Below, one piece after another: positions 9,612-16,417 of a stretch of DNA of 64,000 bases. Within the stretch, counting starts at the first letter, position 1; each line of letters opens with the position of its first letter. The notes under the pieces were generated by a model. That model had not been told where the DNA came from, did no database searches, and saw only the letters and a program-made list of their open reading frames with translations. The stretch comes from Roseivirga sp. BDSF3-8 (lineage in GTDB: Bacteria > Bacteroidota > Bacteroidia > Cytophagales > Cyclobacteriaceae): the NCBI RefSeq assembly GCF_041449215.1, contig NZ_JBGNFV010000001.1, positions 4,977,001 to 5,041,000 of the forward strand. Reading direction: 5' to 3'. The position numbers and the translations under genes were made by a program.

Positions 9612-10058
9612 ATGAACTCTTTACAGAAAATACTCGTTTGTGAAGCCAAATCTTTAAACCGGTTCAATCTGCTGTCCAACAGGTATAAGCAGATCGGCTT
9701 CCTACTGACGGCTGCTTCGGCTATTGTTCTTACTCTACTCTATACTTTGGATACTGGTGGCTCATTCTGGCGTGTATTTACTCAGAATGTTCTGTTACTG
9801 TCTATGTTGCTGATATCCATCAGCCGGGAACGTGAGGAGGATGAATACACGCTTTCATTGCGCATGAGGTCATACATGCTCGGCCTGGTGTGCGGTGTTC
9901 TCTATGTCGTTTTCCAGCCTTACGTTATATACTTTATTACGCCATTGCTTAGGGGGGGTGAAATGAAGGAGGTGATTGAGTTCCCGGCCTTTCCCGTGAT
10001 TTGGTTCATTCTCTTTGTGCAGATAGGCTTTTACTATCTACTACGTGCTAGCCGCTAA
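9612..10058 (+). CDS. Four-helix membrane protein partnered with an XRE regulator
   Basis: This 148-residue protein has about four hydrophobic segments (near residues 29-46, 53-66, 87-105 and 125-143), with the charged loop SREREEDEY between the second and third. No enzyme motif was found. Its stop and the start of the following helix-turn-helix gene share one base (TAATG), so the two are translationally coupled. Two-gene units of a small multi-pass membrane protein with a short Cro/C1-type regulator recur in Bacteroidota and Firmicutes. The role is unknown; sensing or being controlled by the partner regulator is an inference. Confidence 0.75.
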   Translation: MNSLQKILVCEAKSLNRFNLLSNRYKQIGFLLTAASAIVLTLLYTLDTGGSFWRVFTQNVLLLSMLLISISREREEDEYTLSLRMRSYMLGLVCGVLYVVFQPYVIYFITPLLRGGEMKEVIEFPAFPVIWFILFVQIGFYYLLRASR

Positions 10059-10270
10059 TGGAAAACAGAATAAAAGTGGAACGTGCCATATTGGACATCA
10101 CCCAGGAAGAGCTGGCACAGCGGGTCGGTGTTTCCAGGCAGACAATAAATTCAATCGAAAAGGGAAGATACGTGCCATCTACGCTGGTAGCGTTAAAATT
10201 GTCTGAGATATTCGGTAAACCAGTAAATGAAATTTTCAGACTGGAAAAAACGGAACTACCAGGTTTCTGA
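10058..10270 (+). CDS. Short XRE/Cro-C1 family helix-turn-helix transcriptional regulator
   Basis: This 70-residue protein is almost entirely a DNA-binding HTH_3 domain: LDITQEELAQRVGVSRQTINSIEKGRYVPS contains the two helices and the turn, and SEIFGKPVNEIFRLE is the usual tail of the YozG-like short regulators. It has no effector domain, so signal input would have to come from its membrane partner or from expression level. It overlaps that partner by one base. The 26-base palindrome upstream of the pair suggests autoregulation. Confidence 0.9.
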   Translation: MENRIKVERAILDITQEELAQRVGVSRQTINSIEKGRYVPSTLVALKLSEIFGKPVNEIFRLEKTELPGF

Positions 10271-10463
10271 ACCTCCGGAAAGAGTTGGCTTATTAACCCT
10301 GTCATCCAAGTGGGCTATTTAATTGCTTCTGATTATCGTGCATTATCTCCTTGGCGTTGAGGTATTCTTACCCAACAGAGTAATTGGAGAAAAAGCAACT
10401 ATGGAATTTTTTTTTCGTAAGCTATTTTATATATCAAAATGGCTTACTACATTAGCCACAGTA

Positions 10464-10553
10464 ATGAAACAGAATATTTGTCATATTCCTCTTTTCGCAT
10501 ACAACACCACGTGTTGTTGCTGTACCGTATTGGTACATCAGGGAGGGCTATGA
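10464..10553 (+). CDS. Cysteine-codon leader peptide 1 (29 residues)
   Basis: A short ATG-started frame with four consecutive Cys codons (TGT TGT TGC TGT, 10512-10523) in the context NTTCCCCTV, plus one earlier Cys codon at 10479. It ends with TGA at 10551-10553. The stretch GGGAGGGCT (10541-10549), at its 3' end, can pair over 9 bp (two G-U) with AGCCTTTCC (10586-10594), the 5' arm of the terminator just downstream. A ribosome halted at the Cys codons would leave the antiterminator free, while one reaching the stop would mask it. This is the logic of an amino-acid attenuator, and the genes downstream make cysteine. In-frame upstream ATGs exist (10323, 10401), but this start fits best. A weak promoter-like TACATTAG lies at 10448-10455. 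Confidence 0.75.
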   Translation: MKQNICHIPLFAYNTTCCCCTVLVHQGGL

Positions 10554-10584
10554 CTAGATCATAAAAATATAACAGGTATACCTG

Positions 10585-10615
10585 AAGCCTTTCCCTAACC
10601 GGAAAGGCTTTTTTT
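10585..10615 (+). terminator. Attenuator terminator 1 of the cysteine operon
   Basis: AAGCCTTTCC (10585-10594) and GGAAAGGCTT (10601-10610) form a perfect 10-bp stem with loop CTAACC, followed by a T run. The 5' arm also pairs with 10541-10549 inside leader 1. The palindrome CAGGTATACCTG (10573-10584) abuts the stem on its 5' side. It lies 170 bases before the synthase gene and follows only a leader peptide, which points to regulation rather than end-of-operon termination. Confidence 0.85.
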
Positions 10616-10637
10616 ATGTTTTATTAATTAAGTGAAA

Positions 10638-10721
10638 ATGAGATCGTTTAACACCACATGCTGTACCACATTTTGTTGCTGTACCGGTATTCCGGTTCGG
10701 AGTGGCCATCATTTACCTTAA
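10638..10721 (+). CDS. Cysteine-codon leader peptide 2 (27 residues)
   Basis: A second short ATG-started frame with two Cys codons (10659-10664) and three more (10674-10682), in the context NTTCCTTFCCCTG. It ends with TAA at 10719-10721. It shares the NTTCC and CCCT segments and surrounding bases with leader 1, so the two look like a duplication. Bases 10693-10706 near its 3' end can pair with 10747-10760, covering most of the 5' arm and loop of terminator 2 (14 positions, one U-U mismatch, two G-U). The pairing segment begins about 10 bases after the last Cys codon, close to the edge of a stalled ribosome, as attenuation requires. The A-rich GTGAAA before the ATG fits Bacteroidota initiation. 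Confidence 0.78.
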   Translation: MRSFNTTCCTTFCCCTGIPVRSGHHLP

Positions 10722-10743
10722 TAGTAAATACCTGATGATAATT

Positions 10744-10779
10744 AAAGCCTTTCCGAACTGAAATTGGAAAGGCTTTTTT
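10744..10779 (+). terminator. Attenuator terminator 2, immediately before the cysteine synthase gene
   Basis: AAAGCCTTTCC (10744-10754) and GGAAAGGCTTT (10766-10776) make a perfect 11-bp stem with an 11-base loop and a T run. The stem core is identical to terminator 1. It ends only about 20 bases before the synthase ATG, so the operon can be expressed only if the terminator is not formed. The competing helix uses 10693-10706 in leader 2. Confidence 0.88.
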
Positions 10780-10798
10780 ATTGAGTTATGGAAAAATC

Positions 10799-11737
10799 AT
10801 GATCGAAGAACTTGAACTTATAAACCCGCAGCTTCTGGACCGCCTCGAAAATACAGGTAAGCATATCGGCAGAACGCCTCTTTTCAAATTAAAGGGGCTT
10901 GCAGATAAGCCTGATGTACAGATATTTGCCAAATTAGAATGGCAACAGCTTGGTGGAAGCGTGAAAGCCCGCCCCGCTTATAACATCATCAAAGATGCCA
11001 TACTGAATGGGATTCTGGGTAATGGGCGGCGTCTGTTAGACGCCAGTAGCGGGAATACAGCAATTGCTTATGCAGCAGTAGGTGCGGCGCTTGGAGTACC
11101 TGTGACTATATGTCTGCCCGAAAATGCCTCAGAAGAGCGCAAGCTTCAGCTGAAATCATTCGGGGCCGAGATCATATACACTTCTAAGTTCGGGGGGACA
11201 GATGACGCTCAAGAGAAGGCAAAAGAATTATACAGGGAGAAGCCTGACCTTTACTATTACGCAGATCAGTATGGGAACGATAATAACTGGAAAGCCCACT
11301 ATCTGCATACGGCCAATGAAATCATAAGCCAGACAAATGGTAAGGTTACCCACTTTATAGCGGGGTTAGGTACCAGCGGTACCTTTATGGGAACCGGTAG
11401 AAGATTGAAAGAATATAATAAGGACGTACGTCTTATCAGCCAGCAACCTGAAACTGCCATGCATGGCCTGGAAGGCTGGAAACACATGGAAACTGCCATA
11501 GTCCCGGGAATTTATGAGCCTGCACTGGCTGATGGCAGCATGGAGGCAGATACAGAAGAAGCTCACCAATACATAATTAAGGCAAGCCGTGAGGAAGGGC
11601 TACTTCTCTCCCCTAGTGCCGGAGCCAATATGGCCGGGGCATATAAGCTCGCTGCCAAACTGGATAAAGGGGTAATAGTGACCGTATTCGCTGACAGTGC
11701 AGACAAGTATGGTGAAGTGCTTAAAAACTTATTTTAA
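10799..11737 (+). CDS. cysM: CysM-like cysteine synthase (PLP-dependent)
   Basis: This 312-residue fold-type II PLP enzyme makes cysteine from an activated serine and a sulfur donor. K56 in GGSVKAR is the Schiff-base lysine, SSGNT at 83-87 binds the substrate carboxylate, and GTSGTFMGTGRRLK is the phosphate-binding glycine loop. The ATG at 10799 is preferred to an in-frame TTG at 10781, which lies directly after the terminator T run. The next three genes encode a JAMM protease, a CysO-like carrier and a MoeZ-like activator, as in the mycobacterial CysM-CysO route, where O-phosphoserine and a protein thiocarboxylate are used. That substrate choice is inferred from context; O-acetylserine with sulfide is the alternative. 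Confidence 0.92.
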   Translation: MIEELELINPQLLDRLENTGKHIGRTPLFKLKGLADKPDVQIFAKLEWQQLGGSVKARPAYNIIKDAILNGILGNGRRLLDASSGNTAIAYAAVGAALGVPVTICLPENASEERKLQLKSFGAEIIYTSKFGGTDDAQEKAKELYREKPDLYYYADQYGNDNNWKAHYLHTANEIISQTNGKVTHFIAGLGTSGTFMGTGRRLKEYNKDVRLISQQPETAMHGLEGWKHMETAIVPGIYEPALADGSMEADTEEAHQYIIKASREEGLLLSPSAGANMAGAYKLAAKLDKGVIVTVFADSADKYGEVLKNLF

Positions 11738-12166
11738 ATGGCAGTTATCATAAACGAAGAGGCGCGGAGGGTAATGATACAGGATGCAGAAAAGACCTTC
11801 CCTAATGAATGTTGTGGCTTTATGTACGGACATGAAGTCAATGAAGACCGGGAAGTGACGGAAGCAGTCCCAGTACAGAATGAAAAAGAAGGAGACCAGC
11901 GCAGGCGTTTTGAAATCAGTCCTCTGCAGTATATGAAGGCTGAACAATACGCTGAGGAAAATAACCTTTCGCTGTTGGGGGTCTATCATAGCCATCCACA
12001 GCACCCGGCTATCCCCAGCGAGCATGACCGGAAGCAAGCTATGCCCTGGTTTTCGTACGTGATTCTCAGCGTAATGGATGGCCGTACTGACGATATCACA
12101 AGCTGGCAGTTAAACGACGACCGCGAGTTTGATGAAGAACCAATTAAAAGTGAACTCATATTTTAA
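11738..12166 (+). CDS. JAMM/MPN+ metalloprotease, Mec-like, acting on the sulfur carrier
   Basis: This 142-residue zinc isopeptidase has the full JAMM signature: E24 in NECCGF, H84 and H86 in HSHP, then S94 and D97 in PSEHD. In the mycobacterial pathway, Mec releases cysteine from the CysO-cysteine adduct; in the thioquinolobactin pathway QbsD trims extra residues from its carrier. Here the carrier ends in GGTR, so both jobs are plausible: trimming TR to expose the diglycine, and releasing the finished cysteine. It starts directly after the synthase stop with no gap (TAA then ATG). Confidence 0.9.
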   Translation: MAVIINEEARRVMIQDAEKTFPNECCGFMYGHEVNEDREVTEAVPVQNEKEGDQRRRFEISPLQYMKAEQYAEENNLSLLGVYHSHPQHPAIPSEHDRKQAMPWFSYVILSVMDGRTDDITSWQLNDDREFDEEPIKSELIF

Positions 12167-12177
12167 AAAGAAATAAA

Positions 12178-12456
12178 ATGGCAAAACTGATCATACCCAC
12201 TCCTCTCAGAAAATTTACTGGCAATCAATCCAGCCTGGATGCCAGCGGACAAACTGTAAATGATGCGCTGGAGCAACTGGCTCTTACTTACCCCGATCTA
12301 CAAAAACAGATATTTGACGACCAGGGCAAGCTGAGAAACTTTATCAAAGTATATGTAGGTGATGAAGACATCAAAGGCCTGAATAACGGCGAAACTCGCG
12401 TAGGGAATGAAAGTGTCATCAGTATTGTGCCAGCCATCGCAGGTGGTACCCGATAA
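12178..12456 (+). CDS. cysO: CysO-like MoaD/ThiS-family sulfur carrier ending in GG-Thr-Arg
   Basis: This 92-residue beta-grasp protein reads like mycobacterial CysO along its whole length (PTPLRKFTG near the N-terminus, LRNFIKVYVGDEDIK in the middle, VISIVPAIAGG at the end). A terminal diglycine is activated as an adenylate and then a thiocarboxylate. Here the diglycine is followed by two further residues, Thr-Arg, so the precursor should need proteolytic trimming before activation. The JAMM protease gene just upstream is the likely processor. Carriers with short tails after GG are known (QbsE). The gene sits between protease and activator genes with 11-12-base gaps. Confidence 0.9.
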   Translation: MAKLIIPTPLRKFTGNQSSLDASGQTVNDALEQLALTYPDLQKQIFDDQGKLRNFIKVYVGDEDIKGLNNGETRVGNESVISIVPAIAGGTR

Positions 12457-12468
12457 GAAGTAATATCA

Positions 12469-13635
12469 ATGAGCAATATACAATTCAGTAAAGAAGAACT
12501 TGAGCGCTATAGCCGCCACCTGATTATACCTGATTTCAATATCGAAGGTCAGAGGAAATTAAAAGCAGCAAAAGTGCTGGTAGTCGGTACCGGTGGACTT
12601 GGAAGCCCTCTACTGCAATACCTTACCGCTGCCGGTGTAGGTACAATAGGTATTCTGGATTTTGACGTGGTAGATGAAAGTAACCTGCAACGCCAGGTGC
12701 TCTTCCGGGTAAGCGATGTGGGTAAACCTAAGGCAGAAGTGGCCAGGGACACTCTCCGGAAACTGAATCCACACGTTAATTTCATAGTTCATAATACGCA
12801 ACTTACCAGCGATAATGCTCTTGATATCATCAAAGACTATGATGTGGTGGCTGATGGAACGGATAACTTCCCTACCCGCTACCTGGTGAATGATGCCTGT
12901 GTACTATTGAATAAAACCAATGTGTATGCAAGTATCTTCCGGTTCGAAGGACAGGTTAGCGTATTCAACTATACCGATAATGAAGGAAATACAGGCCCTA
13001 ATTATCGTGACCTGTTTCCTGTACCACCGCCTCCAGGCCTTGTCCCCAGCTGTGCAGAAGGGGGTGTGATAGGTGTGCTTCCGGGCATATTAGGTAGTCT
13101 GCAGGCTAATGAAGTAATAAAAGTAATTACGGGGGTAGGTGATCCTCTTAGCGGGAGGCTTTTCCTCTTTGATGCGCTAACCTTTGAGACCAGAACGCTT
13201 AAGGTTCGTCGTGATCCCGAAAACCCGCTTAATGGGAATAATCCTTCACAGAAAGAGCTGATAGATTACCAGCAGTTCTGTGGCATAGGAGGAAACTCAT
13301 CCGATGAGGACAGGCCTGTAAAAGAGGTTACGGTAGATGAATTGTATGATATGCAGACCCGTGGTGAGAAGATTCAGGTGATTGACGTACGGGAGCCATA
13401 TGAATATGAGATTGCTAATATAGGTGCAGAGCTTATACCCCTTAAAACAATTTCAGAAAATGTAGACCGTGTGGAAAGCGGTAAAAAGGTGATAATACAC
13501 TGCCGTAGTGGCGTAAGAAGCGCAAAAGCTATCAGGGAGTTAGAGAACTCATTTGGCTTCACAAACCTATATAATCTAAAAGGGGGAATTTTGGCCTGGG
13601 CGGATAAAATTGACAAGGAAATGGCTAAATATTAA
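12469..13635 (+). CDS. moeZ: MoeZ-like E1 activating enzyme with C-terminal rhodanese domain
   Basis: This 388-residue two-domain protein adenylates the C-terminus of the sulfur carrier and then transfers sulfur to it. The ThiF/MoeB domain has the nucleotide loop GTGGLGSP (residues 40-47), the DxxxxxNLNRQ-like segment DESNLQRQ, and the catalytic-cysteine region VPSCAEGGVIG. The segment YRDLFPVPPPPG lacks the first zinc cysteine of E. coli MoeB, as in mycobacterial MoeZ. The rhodanese domain (about 290-388) carries the persulfide cysteine in HCRSGVRS. It completes the operon: synthase, protease, carrier, activator. It may also serve molybdopterin or thiamin carriers, but none are seen nearby. 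Confidence 0.92.
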   Translation: MSNIQFSKEELERYSRHLIIPDFNIEGQRKLKAAKVLVVGTGGLGSPLLQYLTAAGVGTIGILDFDVVDESNLQRQVLFRVSDVGKPKAEVARDTLRKLNPHVNFIVHNTQLTSDNALDIIKDYDVVADGTDNFPTRYLVNDACVLLNKTNVYASIFRFEGQVSVFNYTDNEGNTGPNYRDLFPVPPPPGLVPSCAEGGVIGVLPGILGSLQANEVIKVITGVGDPLSGRLFLFDALTFETRTLKVRRDPENPLNGNNPSQKELIDYQQFCGIGGNSSDEDRPVKEVTVDELYDMQTRGEKIQVIDVREPYEYEIANIGAELIPLKTISENVDRVESGKKVIIHCRSGVRSAKAIRELENSFGFTNLYNLKGGILAWADKIDKEMAKY

Positions 13636-13692
13636 TAAATATTTATTATCTTAGAATATAAGTTCAGTTTTTTCTTTTTCATATATGGATCG

Positions 13693-13722
13693 GCCACCCT
13701 GTCATAAGGGTGGCTTTTTTTT
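13693..13722 (+). terminator. Intrinsic terminator of the cysteine operon
   Basis: GCCACCCT (13693-13700) pairs with AGGGTGGC (13707-13714) around the loop GTCATA, followed by eight T residues. A 16-base AT-only palindrome at 13633-13648 lies between the stop codon and this stem. Confidence 0.9.
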
Positions 13723-13743
13723 CCAAAATAAAGTAAGCTTTTA

Positions 13744-14709
13744 CTACATTAATATTCCCTCGAAAAATTCATATGCTCTTACTTCGGCATATGTCTCTCT
13801 CCTACCCTTCATCATAAAGCCCACATGGCCGCCTTCTTCGGGTATTTCAAGGTGCACGGATGGATGGTTTTCTGCTAATTTAACCGGATAGCAGGCTGGT
13901 GGTAGAAATGGGTCATTTGCAGCATTAACGATCAGAACCGGGTGCTGGATATTGCTAAGGTACTGGTTTGCACTGGCCTTCAGGTAGAATTCCTCTGCAT
14001 TTTCAAATCCGTGGAGTGGAGCAGTGAACTGGTTATCGAACTCAGCAAAATGCCTTATAGCTTCAGCCCCGCTGATAGCTACCCGATCAGGAAAGCTTCT
14101 ATGCTTTTCATGCATTTTCCTGATCAGCTTTTTTAAAAACCGTTTTCGGTAAAATCCATTACCAGGCGCAGACAGGTGCCTGGCACTAGCTCCAAGGTCG
14201 CAGGGCACTGAAAATACCACCCCGCCTACTACCTCTGCGGGTAAAGTGGCCATTCCTTGTCCCAGCAGGTTCAGTACCATACTTCCTCCCATGCTAAAGC
14301 CTGTAAGAGCAAGATGCTCATATTCGTTTTTGGCTTGTGCATGTCTTATTACGGCTTCGAGGTCTTCGGTATCACCATGATGATATAGTCGTAGAACACG
14401 GTTCATTTCTCCGCTGCACGAGCGGCAATTCCACGCCACTACATCCCACCCCCTAGAGGAAAAATACTTAGCCATACCCCTGACGTAGGGTCTTTCGCTA
14501 CTTCCCTCGAGTCCATGACTAATGATAAGTAACCTGCTATTACCCTTTTCTACCCAATCAAGATCCAAAAAATCTCCATCCTCTGTTTCAAATCGCTCGC
14601 GGCAGTACTCAGGACCCTCCACTTTTCTAAAAATGTTGGGGAAAATGGTTGCCAGATGGCCATTTTTGAGATAATAGGGAGCGCGGTAGGCGGATGATAC
14701 AAGCGGCAT
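13744..14709 (-). CDS. YheT-family alpha/beta hydrolase
   Basis: This 321-residue protein matches the YheT (UPF0017/ABHD1-3) group of alpha/beta hydrolases. It shows the family markers NGHLATIFPN near the N-terminus, HGLEGSSERPYVRGMA at the oxyanion region, NCRSCSGE, the nucleophile elbow GFSMGGSMVLN, the acid in NAANDPFLP, and the histidine in EEGGHVGFM. It is probably an esterase or lipase acting on small lipid esters; the substrate is not determined for most members. It is single, convergent with the cysteine operon, and divergent from the ROK kinase gene. Cytoplasmic, with no signal peptide. Confidence 0.88.
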   Translation of the reverse strand: MPLVSSAYRAPYYLKNGHLATIFPNIFRKVEGPEYCRERFETEDGDFLDLDWVEKGNSRLLIISHGLEGSSERPYVRGMAKYFSSRGWDVVAWNCRSCSGEMNRVLRLYHHGDTEDLEAVIRHAQAKNEYEHLALTGFSMGGSMVLNLLGQGMATLPAEVVGGVVFSVPCDLGASARHLSAPGNGFYRKRFLKKLIRKMHEKHRSFPDRVAISGAEAIRHFAEFDNQFTAPLHGFENAEEFYLKASANQYLSNIQHPVLIVNAANDPFLPPACYPVKLAENHPSVHLEIPEEGGHVGFMMKGRRETYAEVRAYEFFEGILM

Positions 14710-14864
14710 AACAACTACAATCAGTAACTCTTCAAGGCAAAACTCAGGAATATTAAATAATTTTACACAGGGTATTTACAGAAATCCTTTAGCGATTAGT
14801 ACTTTCTTCTTAACTTCAATTTCCTAAAGACGGCCATATTTTTTTACTGAGGCACTAAATTACT

Positions 14865-15881
14865 ATGAGCGAACTCGCGCTGGGGATCGATATAGGCGGT
14901 ACGTATACCAAATTCGGGTATGTAGATAAAGATGGGAATATCCTTGCAGAAGGTAAATTACAGACCTTTGGGCATGCCAGCCTGCAGGCTTACCTCCAGG
15001 AGCTTAACCAAAAGCTTGATGTCCTTGAACAGTCTCTGAGCGGTTATACCCTGAAGGGAATTGGTATTGGTGCTCCTAATGCGAATATTTATAAAGGTAC
15101 GATAGAGCATGCGCCGAACCTGGAGTGGAAAGGCATTGTCCCTTTTGTAGAAGAGTTTAAGAAGTTCAGAGACTATCCGGTGACTATTACTAATGACGCT
15201 AATGCTGCTGCCATCGGTGAGATGGTTTTCGGGGCGGCAAGAGGTATGAAGCACTTTATAGTGATAACCCTTGGTACAGGCCTGGGCAGTGGTATAGTCG
15301 TAGACGGTAAGCTCGTATATGGCGCAGACGGGTTTGCCGGAGAGCTGGGCCACGTGATCGCGATTGAAGGGGGCAGAATGTGCTCAAGTGGGAAGCGTGG
15401 TTGCCTTGAGGCGTATGTTTCCGCCACTGGCATTTGCCGTACGGTTTTTGAATTGCTCTCCGATGCTATAGTTGATAGCCCTTTACGTGACTATAGCTAC
15501 AGGGAGCTGACTTCAAAAACGATATATGAGGCCGCTGTCAGAGGCGACTATATAGCGTCACAGGCATTTGAATACACGGGGAATATCCTGGGTCGAAAGC
15601 TTGCCGATTTCGTAGCTGCCACCAGTCCTGAGGCCATTTTTATATTCGGAGGGCTTGCAGGTGCCGGAGACCTTTTGCTCAAGCCGGTAAGAAAGAGCTT
15701 TGAGAAGTATCTTTTCAATGTTTACAATAAAGATAACATTGCTATTCGCCTTTCAGGGTTAGGTGAAAAGAGCGCAGCTATACTAGGCGCCAGTGCATTA
15801 GTGTGGGAAAAGGAAAAGACTGACCAAAAGAGTAAAAGACAAGGCTCTGCCACTTCTCCTGTCAGGATAGACCAGCCCTGA
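14865..15881 (+). CDS. ROK-family sugar kinase, probable glucokinase
   Basis: This 338-residue protein has the actin-like ATPase fold: the phosphate-1 loop GIDIGGTYTKFG, the sugar-contacting and catalytic-base segment TNDANAAAIGE, the second phosphate loop TLGTGLGSGIV, and the ROK zinc site GELGHV...MCSSGKRGCLEAY, where one of the usual cysteines is replaced by serine. No DNA-binding domain precedes the kinase domain, so it is a kinase rather than a ROK repressor. Glucose is the usual substrate in Bacteroidota; N-acetyl sugars are alternatives. The last 25 residues (KEKTDQKSKRQ onward) are polar and look disordered. Confidence 0.85.
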   Translation: MSELALGIDIGGTYTKFGYVDKDGNILAEGKLQTFGHASLQAYLQELNQKLDVLEQSLSGYTLKGIGIGAPNANIYKGTIEHAPNLEWKGIVPFVEEFKKFRDYPVTITNDANAAAIGEMVFGAARGMKHFIVITLGTGLGSGIVVDGKLVYGADGFAGELGHVIAIEGGRMCSSGKRGCLEAYVSATGICRTVFELLSDAIVDSPLRDYSYRELTSKTIYEAAVRGDYIASQAFEYTGNILGRKLADFVAATSPEAIFIFGGLAGAGDLLLKPVRKSFEKYLFNVYNKDNIAIRLSGLGEKSAAILGASALVWEKEKTDQKSKRQGSATSPVRIDQP

Positions 15882-16210
15882 ATCCATAATTTTTCTTGAA
15901 AGGGCTGAACGATAAGCACCTACTAAAGGTACGTGTATTATTGCTGTCAGATGTATGCTTGTTTATACGGGAAATTGAATTAATCGCCTGAAAACACATA
16001 GCTATTTAAAGGAGATATAAGTTTAACGCTGAATGTACAGATGTGTATTAACATTCAGATAATATGCAGAGGGTTTCGGATTAAAATTGGGCTTTTCATG
16101 CAAAATGGCTTCCAGATAGTGCGGTTCTAACGAATCTTATTACCGAAGAGGGGCTGTTTTTTTCGGTAGTATCCGGATACCTGACAATGTAATCATGGAT
16201 TCTTTACAGA

Positions 16211-16241
16211 TTGACAAAAACAATCTTCTGTTTTTTGTCAA
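16211..16241. repeat. Perfect 10-bp inverted repeat (hairpin or operator)
   Basis: TTGACAAAAA and TTTTTGTCAA are exact inverted arms around CAATCTTCTGT. Without a GC core it is a weak RNA terminator, so a protein-binding site is as likely. Nothing nearby tells which. Confidence 0.4.
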
Positions 16242-16323
16242 AATCAAAGCACGTACCGAAATTAATGTTTTGATAACGTGTCATGAGCAGTGTATTCGTT
16301 TGAATTAGCTACCTTTGTGTAAG

Positions 16324-16384
16324 TAGAATTCTCTTCATATTATCTTATTCAGGCAACTCTCATTGGGGGTTGCCTCGTTTTTTT
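16324..16384 (+). ncRNA. Candidate small RNA of about 60 nt
   Basis: TACCTTTG at 16310-16317 is a perfect -7 promoter element, though no clear TTG lies at the -33 position. About 30 bases further on is a strong terminator: AGGCAACTCTC (16351-16361) pairs with GGGGGTTGCCT (16365-16375; two G-U pairs), followed by seven T residues after CG. No start codon lies between them. The alternative is a distant terminator for the ROK gene, which ends 470 bases upstream and has no closer one. The T run serves only the plus strand. Confidence 0.35.
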
Positions 16385-16417
16385 ATAGGAGAAATATAAT
16401 GTGGAAAAAGGGAGTGC

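Larger units (their letters stand above)
15882..16417. other. Gene-poor region with hairpins and a possible small RNA
   Basis: About 536 bases without a protein gene. It holds an inverted repeat, TTGACAAAAA (16211-16220) with TTTTTGTCAA (16232-16241), a perfect 10-bp stem with an 11-base loop. It also holds a weaker pair, ACCGAA and TTCGGT, just upstream, and a promoter-plus-terminator arrangement at 16310-16384 described separately. Confidence 0.5.

Noticed and set aside
10323-10463. Long in-frame extension upstream of leader peptide 1
   Set aside because: The 76-residue version starting at 10323 lacks a plausible context and would make the leader far longer than attenuator peptides; the ATG at 10464 fits the layout.
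10781-10798. TTG start of the cysteine synthase
   Set aside because: It lies directly after the terminator T run; the ATG six codons later gives the usual N-terminus.
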